DNA of 64,000 nucleotides from Prosthecobacter vanneervenii (GTDB lineage: Bacteria; Verrucomicrobiota; Verrucomicrobiia; Verrucomicrobiales; Verrucomicrobiaceae), in the NCBI RefSeq assembly GCF_014203095.1, contig NZ_JACHIG010000008.1, positions 124,001-188,000 on the forward strand. The letters are read 5' to 3'. The notes beneath the pieces were generated by a model that saw only the letters and a program-made list of their open reading frames with translations, ran no database searches and was not told the origin of the DNA. Positions 47,824 through 56,196 of this stretch are shown piece after piece (position 1 is the stretch's first letter; every line of letters starts with the position of its first letter). Both the position numbers and the translations under genes were made by a program.

Positions 47824-49560
47824 TCAACCAACGATGATCCCCTTGGCCTTGCGCTCTTTCTCGCGGTCCAGCAGAGGGATCTTCTCGGAGGTTTCGAGGA
47901 CAGGGACGCCGAGGTCGCCGATCTTGGAGAAGGTGAGGCCGTTGAGGGCGGGGACTTCGGCGCTGAGGCGCTTGAAGACATCCTCAATGGTGTGGATGCC
48001 GTTGGAGCCGCCGCAGGCGACGATGAGGTCGCGAAGGATTTCCCAAGTGTCGTGGGCGTTGCCGGGAGCCTTGACGGCCTTGTTCAGGCGCTGGAGGCGG
48101 CCGGTGGCGTTGATCATGCTGCCGCGCTTTTCAGCGTAGGCGGTACCGGGGAGGACGACATCGCTGAGTTCAGCGCTGGCGTTGGCCAGGATGTGCAGTG
48201 AGGCGATGAAGGGGACCTTTTCGAGGTCGCGCTGGGCGAAGCCCACCTTCAGCAAGTTTTCGCCAAGAGCGAGCACCGCACGCAGGCGGCCGCGGCCCAT
48301 GAGTTCGGTGATCTCGGCCAGCTTGGCTCCGGGCTCGATGCCGAGGATGAGCTTGGCACCGTTGGTGTTCGGATTGAGGTCGTCGGCGCGGAGGTAGTTG
48401 TCTGCACCGCCGGTGCGGGGGATGACGTCCACGTTGGTGGTGCCGAGCAGTGCGGCGAGGTGCTTCACGAAGAAGAGTTCTTCGTTCGTCATGCGGGCGC
48501 TGGCGATGATGGCGATCTCATCGCCCTTCTTGCCTGCGAGGGCGGTGGCGATGTTGGAAAGCGCGGTCTTCCAGTTAGCGATCTGGTGCTTGCCGCCGGA
48601 TTTCACCATCGGATCGGTGAGGCGAAACTCGCTGTTCACAAAGTGGAAGTCGAGACGGCCGCTGTCGCACATCCAGGTGGAGTTGACGGCGTTGTTCTCG
48701 CGCGGGGTCTGGCGGTAGATGGTGTCTCCGCGTGCGCCGATCTCCATATTGCAGCCACGAGCGCAGCCGGTGCAGACGCTGTTGGTTTCCGTGAGGAACC
48801 AGACACGCTGCTGGAAGCGGAAGTCGTTGGAGGTGAGGGCACCCACGGGGCAGATGTCCACGGTGTTGAGGGAGTAGTTGTGCTCCAGGCGCTTGCCGGG
48901 GTGGACGGCGAGAGTGGTGAAGCTGCCGCGCTCGGTGAAGCCGAGCACGGGCTCGTCAGCGATCTCGGCGGTGAAGCGGATGCAGCGGCTGCACATGATG
49001 CAGCGCTCGTCATCGAGGCGCACGCGGGGGCCGATGTCCACATTCTTCGGCTTTTTGACCTTGTCTTCGCGGAAGCGGCTTTCGCCCTTGCCGTGCTCGA
49101 CGCTGAACTCCTGCAGACGGCACTCGCCAGCCTGATCGCAGATGGGACAGTCGAGGGGGTGATTGATGAGAAGGAACTCCATCACGCCCTTGCGGCACTC
49201 CTGGGTGAGGAGGGACTCGGTGCGGATGCCCATGCCTTCAGCGACGGTGTTTGCGCAAGCGATGACGGGACGGGGCATCCAGCCGATCTTGGGCATGCCA
49301 TGCTCGTCCTTCTCGGGCTCAGTGCCGGGAGCGGGGCGCGGGGGCATGCCCATCTCCACGAGGCACATGCGGCAGTTGCCGGGGGAGGAGAGCTTGGGGT
49401 GGTAGCAGTAGTGGGGGACTTCCTTCTTGGCCTGCTTGCAGGCCTCGATCATGCGAGTGCCTTTGGGGAACTTGTGCCAAACGCCGTCGATCTGGACATT
49501 CACGAGATCGACCGGAGGAGGAGCGGCTGCAGGGGCGGGGGCTTCGGCGGGGGCAGGCAT
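47824..49560 (-). CDS. nuoG: NADH-quinone oxidoreductase subunit G, short form
   Basis: 578 residues. The N-terminal ferredoxin-type domain has YCYHPKLSSPGNCRMC and CANTVAEG; then HPLDCPICDQAGEC and a CIMCSRCIRF/CPVGAL set, then CTGCARGCNM for a cluster of the molybdopterin-type domain. The rest is a shortened molybdopterin-like domain (E. coli NuoG has about 900 residues). No other nuo gene is in the window: downstream is U32, upstream a divergent lipid kinase. Confidence 0.93.
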   Translation of the reverse strand: MPAPAEAPAPAAAPPPVDLVNVQIDGVWHKFPKGTRMIEACKQAKKEVPHYCYHPKLSSPGNCRMCLVEMGMPPRPAPGTEPEKDEHGMPKIGWMPRPVIACANTVAEGMGIRTESLLTQECRKGVMEFLLINHPLDCPICDQAGECRLQEFSVEHGKGESRFREDKVKKPKNVDIGPRVRLDDERCIMCSRCIRFTAEIADEPVLGFTERGSFTTLAVHPGKRLEHNYSLNTVDICPVGALTSNDFRFQQRVWFLTETNSVCTGCARGCNMEIGARGDTIYRQTPRENNAVNSTWMCDSGRLDFHFVNSEFRLTDPMVKSGGKHQIANWKTALSNIATALAGKKGDEIAIIASARMTNEELFFVKHLAALLGTTNVDVIPRTGGADNYLRADDLNPNTNGAKLILGIEPGAKLAEITELMGRGRLRAVLALGENLLKVGFAQRDLEKVPFIASLHILANASAELSDVVLPGTAYAEKRGSMINATGRLQRLNKAVKAPGNAHDTWEILRDLIVACGGSNGIHTIEDVFKRLSAEVPALNGLTFSKIGDLGVPVLETSEKIPLLDREKERKAKGIIVG

Positions 49561-49681
49561 GAGCGAAGGGGAAAGGGTCTGAAGCCGATTATCGGAGCCG
49601 CATGCAGAGGGGCAACCCTAATTTGTGAAAAGTTTCACAAGCGGACGGGCATGAGGCTTTGCGAAGTCGGCGTAACGTGGC

Positions 49682-50584
49682 ATGAATGCGCCCTTCATGC
49701 CCATACCGGTCATTCTGAACCCCGCCGCCCGCAGCACGAAGGCCGCCGCCGTCGAACATGCCCTGCGCAGGCTTTCCCCCGAACCTGAGCTGCACCTGAC
49801 GAAAGGTCCGGCGGATGCGACGGCGATCGCTGAATCCCTGGCGGAAAATCATGAGCTGGTGGTGGCTGCCGGAGGCGATGGCACGATGAACGAGGTGCTG
49901 CAGGGCATCTGCCGGGCCAATGCCCGCCGCAAACCCGGCGAAAAGCACACGGCGCTGGGAGTACTGCCGCTAGGGACGATGAATGTCTTTTCCGTGGAGC
50001 TGAAGCTGCCGGGCCGGGACATCGAGGGCTGCTGGCGGGAGATCACGAGCGGCCAGCGCCGCGAAGTGGACCTGTGGATGGCGAATGACATGTACTTTGC
50101 CCAGCTGGCGGGTGTGGGGCTGGATGCGCAGATCGTGCAGGAGACGTCCTGGGAGGCAAAAAAGAAATTTGGCCCGCTGAGCTATGTGATGAGCGCGGTG
50201 AACGTGCTGATGCGGACGCCGCCGACGCTGAGCGTTCACATCGACGGCAAGGCCCCGCTGCTGGGCACGGTGGTGCTGGTGGGCAATGGCAGGCACTATG
50301 GCGGCCCCTTCCCGCTCTTCCGCGACGCGTCAAACACCGACGGGCTGATGGACCTGCTGATCTTTCGCGGGCTGGGAGGGATGGAATTCATCCAACTGCT
50401 GCGCGGCATGCTGCTGGATGGCTACCGGGAGTGCGAGTATCTGGACTACATCCAGACGCGCGAGTTTACCGTGACGACGGACCACGCCGAGGCCCCCGTG
50501 GAGCTGGACGGCGAGCTGGCGGACCTGAACGCCCCCGTGGTCTTTCGCCCTGCCCCGTTTCACCTGAGCGTGAGCGTGGGCTGA
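49682..50584 (+). CDS. Diacylglycerol kinase family lipid kinase
   Basis: 300 residues. DAGK catalytic domain: VILNPAARSTKA, then the ATP loop VVAAGGDGTMNEV and LGVLPLGTMNVFS. The C-terminal part GAPV..FRPAPFHLSV resembles YegS/DgkB. It phosphorylates a lipid such as diacylglycerol, sphingosine or an undecaprenol-like one; which is unknown. ATG 49697 (MPIPVILNP) is an alternative start. The end runs 119 bp into the convergent rluB gene. Confidence 0.92.
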   Translation: MNAPFMPIPVILNPAARSTKAAAVEHALRRLSPEPELHLTKGPADATAIAESLAENHELVVAAGGDGTMNEVLQGICRANARRKPGEKHTALGVLPLGTMNVFSVELKLPGRDIEGCWREITSGQRREVDLWMANDMYFAQLAGVGLDAQIVQETSWEAKKKFGPLSYVMSAVNVLMRTPPTLSVHIDGKAPLLGTVVLVGNGRHYGGPFPLFRDASNTDGLMDLLIFRGLGGMEFIQLLRGMLLDGYRECEYLDYIQTREFTVTTDHAEAPVELDGELADLNAPVVFRPAPFHLSVSVG

Positions 50585-51461
50585 AAGTTTTGGACTTGGG
50601 CTTGAAACGGGAGGGTTTTTCCTCGGCAGAGAAGCGTCCGGGAGGGCCGCTTTTCTTTTTGGCACGCTGTTCGCGAGGTGCTGATTCACGACCACGGCTG
50701 GCAGGACGGCGGGGGGCTTCATCGTCCCCTTCATCACCAGCGGGTTTTCGCTCCAAGCGGGGCTTGGCGGCCTCTTGTTTGAAAAAGCGCTCCACTTCCG
50801 TGGGCGTGAGCTCTTTGTAGGAGCCTTTGGCGAGACCGTGCAGTTTGAGCCAGCCGATGCGGACGCGGACGAGGCGCTCGACCTCGTAACCGAGGTAATA
50901 GAGCATCATGCGAATCTGGCGCTTGAGGCCCATCTTGAGGACGATGTGCGCGCGGTATTCGGTGTCCATCCAGGCGCGCTCGGCACGGGCAAAGCCCTCT
51001 TCGGTCATCATGCCTTTGACCAGCTTGGCCATGACATCCACGTTCAGCGGCTGGTCCACGACCACCTCGTATTCCTTTTCGGCACCCTGGCTGGGGTGGA
51101 TGATCCGATGAGAGAGATCTCCGCGATTGGTGAGGAGAATGAGACCTTCGCTTTCTTTGTCCAGACGCCCAACGTGGTGGAGGTTCTGATACTTCAGCGG
51201 CAGCAGGTCGTAAATGGTCATGCGCTCGTGTTTGTCTCCACGAGAGCAGAGGTAGCCTTTTGGCTTGTTCAAAACGAGCACGACGGGAGTTTCCGTCCGC
51301 ACGGGTGAGCCATCGACGACGACTTTGTCTTCGGGCTGCACCTGGGTGGCGAGCTCGGTCACAATGTGCCCGTTGATGGACACACGACCGCCGAGGATGA
51401 TTTCCTCCGCCCCACGTCGTGAGGCGACGCCACACTGGCTCAGATATCGGTTAAGACGCAC
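50466..51461 (-). CDS. rluB: 23S rRNA pseudouridine synthase, RsuA/RluB type
   Basis: 331 residues. An S4 domain (about 1-60: RLNRYLSQCGVASRRGAEE) precedes the catalytic domain with GRLDKESEGLILLTN (catalytic Asp about 101). The C-terminal 90 residues are basic, Ser/Pro/Arg-rich and probably disordered. The last 119 bp lie opposite to the end of the lipid-kinase gene. RsuA and RluB/RluF subtypes cannot be separated with confidence, so the symbol is tentative. Confidence 0.9.
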   Translation of the reverse strand: MRLNRYLSQCGVASRRGAEEIILGGRVSINGHIVTELATQVQPEDKVVVDGSPVRTETPVVLVLNKPKGYLCSRGDKHERMTIYDLLPLKYQNLHHVGRLDKESEGLILLTNRGDLSHRIIHPSQGAEKEYEVVVDQPLNVDVMAKLVKGMMTEEGFARAERAWMDTEYRAHIVLKMGLKRQIRMMLYYLGYEVERLVRVRIGWLKLHGLAKGSYKELTPTEVERFFKQEAAKPRLERKPAGDEGDDEAPRRPASRGRESAPREQRAKKKSGPPGRFSAEEKPSRFKPKSKTFSPRSRSGETGQGERPRGRSGPPARRPAPRGPRRGPSSR

Positions 51462-51471
51462 GAGCTAAGCC

Positions 51472-51624
51472 TTATTCCGGCTTGGTCTTCGGCAGGTTAA
51501 GCGGCAGACGGCCGTCTTTCCACTGACCACGGGACTTGAGGAGCTTGATGCGCTCACCACGCTTCAGGACACTGCGCTTGGTGCCGACGGAGCCGGAGGA
51601 CTTGAGGCTGCTATGCTGGGACAT
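51472..51624 (-). CDS. Verrucomicrobia/Chlamydiae small basic protein
   Basis: 50 residues (MSQHSSLKSSGSVGTKR to LPLNLPKTKPE). It is basic and ends in a LPKTK motif, as in the small basic protein family known from Chlamydiae and Verrucomicrobia (TIGR04137). The role is unknown; ribosome association is often guessed. It lies 10 bp upstream of the rluB start and 88 bp downstream of gatB's stop. It is a lineage marker for this window. Confidence 0.9.
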   Translation of the reverse strand: MSQHSSLKSSGSVGTKRSVLKRGERIKLLKSRGQWKDGRLPLNLPKTKPE

Positions 51625-51712
51625 GATTCTAAAAGGGGCTGGGTGTTCTGAAAAGGGGCGGAGAGAGTAGCACCCGCCGGGGAGGGTGCAAGGGGTTTTA
51701 CGCTCCAGGGAC

Positions 51713-53182
51713 TCAGCCGAGCACCTTCTTGCGGACGATCTCGGTGACCATTTTGGGATTGGCCTTGCCCTGGCTGGCTTTCATGGCCTGGCCGGTGAAC
51801 CAGTTCATGGCCTTTTCGTTGCCGCCTTTGACTTCGGCGACTTTGTCGGGGTTGGCGGCTAGGATCTGCTCGACGATGGCCTCCAGAGCGCCGGTGTCGC
51901 TGACCTGCTCGAAGCCCTTGGCCTTGATGATCTCGGCGGCGGGTTTGCCGGACTCGAACATTTCGGCAAAGACCTCCTTGGCCTGGTTGTTGGAGATGCT
52001 GCCGGCCTCCACCGTGGCAACGAGGGCGCTGAGCGCGTCCGGCTTGACCGGGCATTCGGTGATGGTGAGGGAGCGCTCATTGAGCACGCCGAGGAGATCA
52101 TTGATGACCCAGTTGGCGATCTTCTTGGCGGGCACCTTGGTGTCTGCGGCCACGGCGGCCTCATACCAGGAGGCGAGCTCTTTTTCGCTGGAGAGCACGC
52201 CGGCATCGTAGGCGCTGCAGCCGTAGTCTTTCTCGAAGCGCGCGCGCTTTTCATGCGGCAGCTCAGGGACCTGGGATTTGACCTTGGCGACGAGGTCTGC
52301 GGTGCGCACAGGGAGGAGGTCGGGGTCGGGGAAATAGCGGTAGTCGTGCGCGTCTTCCTTGCTGCGCATGAGGGTGGTCTCGCCGCGATCATCGTCCCAG
52401 CGGCGGGTGCTCTGGACGAGTTTCTCGGGATTACGGCCTTCGAGAACATCGATCTGGCGCTCGGTCTCGGCCTTGATGGCGCGACGGACGGCGGACATGG
52501 AATTGATGTTTTTGAGCTCGATCTTCACGCCGAGCTCCTTCTGGCCCTCGGGGCGCACGGAGATGTTCACGTCGCAGCGGAGGTTGCCCTTTTCCATGTC
52601 GGCGTCGCTGACGCCGCCGTAGATGAGGATCTGGCGCAGGCTGGTGATGTAGGCAAAGGCCTCCTCGGCGCTGTCGATGTCGGGCTCGCTGACGATCTCC
52701 ATCAGCGGGGTGCCAGCACGATTGAAGTCGAGGGCGGAGAATTTGTCGTAGTGGGTGGACTTGCCGACGTCTTCCTCCAAGTGGATGCGGGTGAGCTTCA
52801 CGACCTTGCCAGGATTGGCGATGCTCTTTTGTGCGTCCTTGGGGTAGGCCAGATCATACAGCGGCACACCACCGCCGAGGCAGAGCGGGAAGGGCATCTG
52901 CGTGATCTGGTAGTTCTTGGGCATGTCCGGGTAGAAGTAGTTTTTGCGGTCCCAGTTCACCACGGGCGGCGTGGTGCAGCCGAGCATGAGACCGGTGAGG
53001 ATGGTCTTCTCGATGGCGTCCTGGTTCAGCACCGGCAGGGCACCCGGCAGGCCCAGGCAAGTGGGGCAGGTGTGGGTGTTTGGCTCCGCCCCATACTCCA
53101 CCGGACAAGCGCAGAACATCTTGCTGCGCGTGGTGAGCTGCGCGTGAACTTCAAGGCCGATGGTGACGATGTACTTGGGCAT
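51713..53182 (-). CDS. gatB: Asp-tRNA(Asn)/Glu-tRNA(Gln) amidotransferase subunit B
   Basis: 489 residues. GatB transfers ammonia to the misacylated tRNA. VTIGLEVHAQLTTRSKMFC, a Cys-rich zinc region (CPVEYGAEPNTHTCPTCLGLPG), FYPDMPKNYQITQ and LEEDVGKSTHY are all standard. The C-terminal YqeY-like domain (about 335-489) is complete. GatA and GatC are not in the window. It seems to be cotranscribed with the downstream small basic protein. Confidence 0.97.
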   Translation of the reverse strand: MPKYIVTIGLEVHAQLTTRSKMFCACPVEYGAEPNTHTCPTCLGLPGALPVLNQDAIEKTILTGLMLGCTTPPVVNWDRKNYFYPDMPKNYQITQMPFPLCLGGGVPLYDLAYPKDAQKSIANPGKVVKLTRIHLEEDVGKSTHYDKFSALDFNRAGTPLMEIVSEPDIDSAEEAFAYITSLRQILIYGGVSDADMEKGNLRCDVNISVRPEGQKELGVKIELKNINSMSAVRRAIKAETERQIDVLEGRNPEKLVQSTRRWDDDRGETTLMRSKEDAHDYRYFPDPDLLPVRTADLVAKVKSQVPELPHEKRARFEKDYGCSAYDAGVLSSEKELASWYEAAVAADTKVPAKKIANWVINDLLGVLNERSLTITECPVKPDALSALVATVEAGSISNNQAKEVFAEMFESGKPAAEIIKAKGFEQVSDTGALEAIVEQILAANPDKVAEVKGGNEKAMNWFTGQAMKASQGKANPKMVTEIVRKKVLG

Positions 53183-53282
53183 GCGGGAACGAGATGGGAA
53201 AATGAATGACCGGGGATGAAAGCGAGAGCCAAGGCCGGGGCAACGCGGCGTTGGTGGTTTTTTCGGGCATGCCGCAATGCCT

Positions 53283-54173
53283 TCAATACATGCGCACCGG
53301 CTGAGGAGGCGGGGGCTGCTGATAAACCACGGAGTCCATGGCGGTTTCCAGGGACATGTCGCTGAGGATGGGCTGGAGGTCGGGGTGATTGGCGACGTCT
53401 GAGATCTTGCGCATCTGCATGAGTCCGGCGAAGTCTTTGTTCTCGATGGCTTTGCGCACGTCCTGGTCGTAGCCCAGATTGACGATGAGAGGGTGATTCA
53501 GGGCATTGGCGACTTTGGCATTCTGTGCGGCCAGGCGCTGCCACATGGTGCCTTCAGGCCAGAGGATGAGGAGACGGGCCAGATTGGCCGTGGGCTTGAT
53601 GTTGTAGGGGTCGAGCTTTTTGGCCAGACCGCCGATGACGCTGTTGTCGATCTTCTGGCTGAGGGTGTAGAAAATAGACTTGGCCTGGCTTTCGATGGCG
53701 CCGCCTTTTTTGACGATCTCGGAGGCGTTCTCCATTCCGTAGAGGCTGCCCACCACACGCAGCACCATGCTGCCGAGCCACAGCAGACCGCCGGAGGGAA
53801 TGAAGCTGACGATGAGCCCCTTCCAGCCGGTGAGCCCGCCGAGCATGCGCATGATGCCAAAGGCCGCCAGGAAGTACTTACCCACTTTGCAGACCCCGAA
53901 CATCAGGATGGCCGCCACGCCGGACATGACGATCAGCCGGTTGGTGGTCATGTGCATGCCAGCGGCACCGAAAATCTGGACGCGATGCATGAAAACATAC
54001 CACGCCGCCCAGGCACACGCAGCGAGCGTCAGCACGTTGATGATCTGCGCCACCACGCCCTTGGCAAAGGCCATGCCCGCCGCGAATGCGATGAACCCCA
54101 CGATGGCGATGGTGGCCCACATGCTGTGAGGCACCTTCTGGGCGTATTGGAGCACTTCGCTGGGATGAGGCAT
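53283..54173 (-). CDS. CvpA-like membrane protein
   Basis: 296 residues. Four hydrophobic helices (about 18-40, 43-64, 80-100 and 120-140) are followed by a long polar tail with VKKGGAIESQAKSIF. This recalls the colicin V production (CvpA) family, though identity is not clear. The C-terminus PPPPQPVRMY is Pro-rich. The function is unknown. It is separated from gatB by about 100 bp on the same strand. Confidence 0.65.
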   Translation of the reverse strand: MPHPSEVLQYAQKVPHSMWATIAIVGFIAFAAGMAFAKGVVAQIINVLTLAACAWAAWYVFMHRVQIFGAAGMHMTTNRLIVMSGVAAILMFGVCKVGKYFLAAFGIMRMLGGLTGWKGLIVSFIPSGGLLWLGSMVLRVVGSLYGMENASEIVKKGGAIESQAKSIFYTLSQKIDNSVIGGLAKKLDPYNIKPTANLARLLILWPEGTMWQRLAAQNAKVANALNHPLIVNLGYDQDVRKAIENKDFAGLMQMRKISDVANHPDLQPILSDMSLETAMDSVVYQQPPPPQPVRMY

Positions 54174-54240
54174 GCGCGAGAGAGACAGGTATTAAAGACA
54201 TCTTAACATCTTTCCCCCGCCTGTCTCGCGTGAAATGACC

Positions 54241-55278
54241 TCAGATCAGGTCCTGCATGGCCCGGAGGCGGGCATGGGCTGCGCCGCGAGTGAGGAGCTC
54301 CTCGGCCAGATCACGGCCAGCGGCGAGATCAGGGGCCTTGCCGGTGATGACAAAACCTGCGGCCGCATTGAGCACGGCGATGTCGCGCTTGGGGCCCTTG
54401 ATGGTTCCTGCGAGAACGCCTTCGAGGATGCGGGCGTTTTCCATGGCATCTCCCCCTACGAGGTCCTGCAGCGTGGCCTTGCCGAAGCCGAGCGCCTTGG
54501 GGTCGATCTGGGTTTCGCTGAGCGCGCCGCCTGCGAGCTGGCAGACATCGTTCAGCCCGAGGGTGGAGAGCTCGTCCATGCCCTGGCCGTCTGCGGCAGT
54601 GCCATGCACGACCCAGGCCCCCTTGCGGCCGAGCTGCACCAGGATCTCGCCGAAGGCACGGGTGAGCTTGGGATCAAACACGCCGATGAGCTGGTAGTCC
54701 GGGCGGCCAGGGTTAAGCAACGGCCCGAGCACATTGAAGATGGAGCGCTGACCCTCTGCCGCGAGCATCTTGCGGGCCTCGGCCACGGCCTTGAAGGTGG
54801 GATGGTAGAGCGGTGCGAAGAAGAAGCCGAGCCCGGTTTTCTCCAAGCCAGCGACCACTTTTTCCCTGGGGAGATCGATCTTGATGCCCAGTGCCTCGAG
54901 CACGTCGGCACCGCCAGCTTTGGAGGTGATGCCGCGGTTGCCATGTTTGGTCACACAGACACCCCCGGCAGCCAGGATGAACATGGCGGTGGTGGACACG
55001 TTGAAGAGATGGAGCTGATCGCCGCCTGTGCCGACGACATCGAGCATGGGGCCGGGGAGCTTGGAGCGATCGATGCCGGGATCGACAGCGAGCTTGAGGA
55101 ACTGCTGCACGAACAGGGCGATCTCAGCCGGGGTCTCGCCTTTTTTTGCCAATGAGCGCAGGAAACCGGCCTTGGCCGCGGCGGTGATCTCGGGATCCAC
55201 CAGCAGGGATGCCGCCTCGGCGATCTGGGCGCTGCTGAGATGGGTTCCGGCGGTGAGTAAGGCAATCAAGGTCTCCAT
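54241..55278 (-). CDS. trpD: Anthranilate phosphoribosyltransferase
   Basis: 345 residues from ATG 55278 (METLIALLTA); the frame stays open to 55338 but the extra residues do not match the family. The enzyme joins anthranilate with PRPP in tryptophan synthesis. Motifs: DVVGTGGDQLHLFNVSTT, KHGNRGITSKAGGADVLEALG and NVLGPLLNPGRP. No other trp gene occurs in the window. A palindrome lies 32 bp upstream. Confidence 0.96.
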   Translation of the reverse strand: METLIALLTAGTHLSSAQIAEAASLLVDPEITAAAKAGFLRSLAKKGETPAEIALFVQQFLKLAVDPGIDRSKLPGPMLDVVGTGGDQLHLFNVSTTAMFILAAGGVCVTKHGNRGITSKAGGADVLEALGIKIDLPREKVVAGLEKTGLGFFFAPLYHPTFKAVAEARKMLAAEGQRSIFNVLGPLLNPGRPDYQLIGVFDPKLTRAFGEILVQLGRKGAWVVHGTAADGQGMDELSTLGLNDVCQLAGGALSETQIDPKALGFGKATLQDLVGGDAMENARILEGVLAGTIKGPKRDIAVLNAAAGFVITGKAPDLAAGRDLAEELLTRGAAHARLRAMQDLI

Positions 55279-55309
55279 CCGCGAAGTTTGGCCGAGGCAG
55301 TGGTTTTTG

Positions 55310-55329
55310 GCAATCACTTGAGTGATTGC
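55310..55329. promoter_or_regulatory. Palindrome in the divergent trpD / small-ORF gap
   Basis: GCAATCACT-TG-AGTGATTGC is a 20-nt palindrome with 9-bp arms, placed between trpD (start 55278) and the small gene at 55361. It could be an operator for either. Without a U-run it is not a terminator. Confidence 0.6.
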
Positions 55330-55360
55330 GATCTGCAACGATTTAGCCTAAACTCCCCTC

Positions 55361-55537
55361 ATGAGCAGTCGCGATCCAGCCTTGAAGACATGCCTCAATC
55401 CCCCGCCGCAGCAAGCCTCCACGCAGAAAACCTCCTCATCGCAGAAGCAATCGAAGTCTGTCGAGGAGTTGCGAGCGATGATCGAGCGGAATCTGGGGCG
55501 CAAGCTGATCCGGATTCCCAGCGGCGTCGAGAGATAG
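55361..55537 (+). CDS. Hypothetical small protein, 58 aa
   Basis: ATG 55361 gives MSSRDPALKTCLNPPPQQ, a disordered first half, then SVEELRAMIERNLGRKLIRI, a basic amphipathic helix. It is closed by TAG, and the next gene may start 5 bp later. This frame looks more protein-like than the overlapping one used if the next gene begins at 55390. No family is recognised. Confidence 0.45.
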   Translation: MSSRDPALKTCLNPPPQQASTQKTSSSQKQSKSVEELRAMIERNLGRKLIRIPSGVER

Positions 55538-55542
55538 CCGCA

Positions 55543-56196
55543 TTGGAAAAGTGGGCCTCGCAAAAAGGACTTTTCGTTGACTCCCTCGTTCCTGATGAAG
55601 TGGATGATTCGCGCACACGCGAGCATCACATCTTCTTTCATCCGTCCGACCCTTCCCGCATTTACAAAATCACCAAAGGTTCCGGCTGGGGCATCTTCCC
55701 CGCTTCGCTCGCCAGCACCCGTCACAAGCCTGTGCGATACTGGTTTGAAGACCGCCCCGCCACCCCCTTGGAATACTTTGAGCGGCTGCTTCTTTCAAAC
55801 ACCCACCTGATGCACGAGTTAAACCGGAATGACTATCCGGCCCTAAACCGACTTGACGGTTTTGTTTACAGTCACGGCCGACTTCAAGCTGTCACCTCTC
55901 AGCCGATCTTTGATGGCTCCCCGGCCACGCCATCTGTGATGGCTTCCTGGTTCATCAACCGCGGCTTCCGTTTCATCCGCTCCTGGGCTTGGTTTCGCCC
56001 GGTGGATGGACTAGCGGTCTTCGATGCGTACATGGACAACGTGATGGACATCGGAAACGAACTCGTTCCCTTTGACGTCATCACCATCCTCGCGAAAGGC
56101 CCGTTGCTGGACTCTTTGCATGCCGCAGTGGACCGGCTCGACTCTCAATCCCACCCTGAAGCCACTCTTGAGCACCCCACCCATCCTCGGCATTGA
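55543..56196 (+). CDS. Polyvalent kinase-like protein
   Basis: 217 residues from TTG 55543; 268 if ATG 55390 is used. REHHIFFHPSDPSRIYKITK, TPLEYFERLLLSN, YSHGRLQAVTSQPIFDG and DAYMDNV..PFDVI match the layout of kinase-fold polyvalent proteins known from phages and plasmids: a Lys in the beta-3 strand and an Asp/Asn pair in the catalytic loop. The usual HxD is replaced by DAYMDN, so activity is uncertain. It overlaps the Hsp70 gene start by 29 bp. Confidence 0.6.
   Translation: MEKWASQKGLFVDSLVPDEVDDSRTREHHIFFHPSDPSRIYKITKGSGWGIFPASLASTRHKPVRYWFEDRPATPLEYFERLLLSNTHLMHELNRNDYPALNRLDGFVYSHGRLQAVTSQPIFDGSPATPSVMASWFINRGFRFIRSWAWFRPVDGLAVFDAYMDNVMDIGNELVPFDVITILAKGPLLDSLHAAVDRLDSQSHPEATLEHPTHPRH

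Noticed and set aside
48460..49788. 442-codon open frame opposite nuoG
   Set aside because: Ala/Gly/Asp-rich shadow of nuoG codons.
55390..55542. N-terminal extension of the kinase-like gene from ATG 55390
   Set aside because: It overlaps the more protein-like 58-residue frame and shows no kinase motif; kept as an alternative start only.
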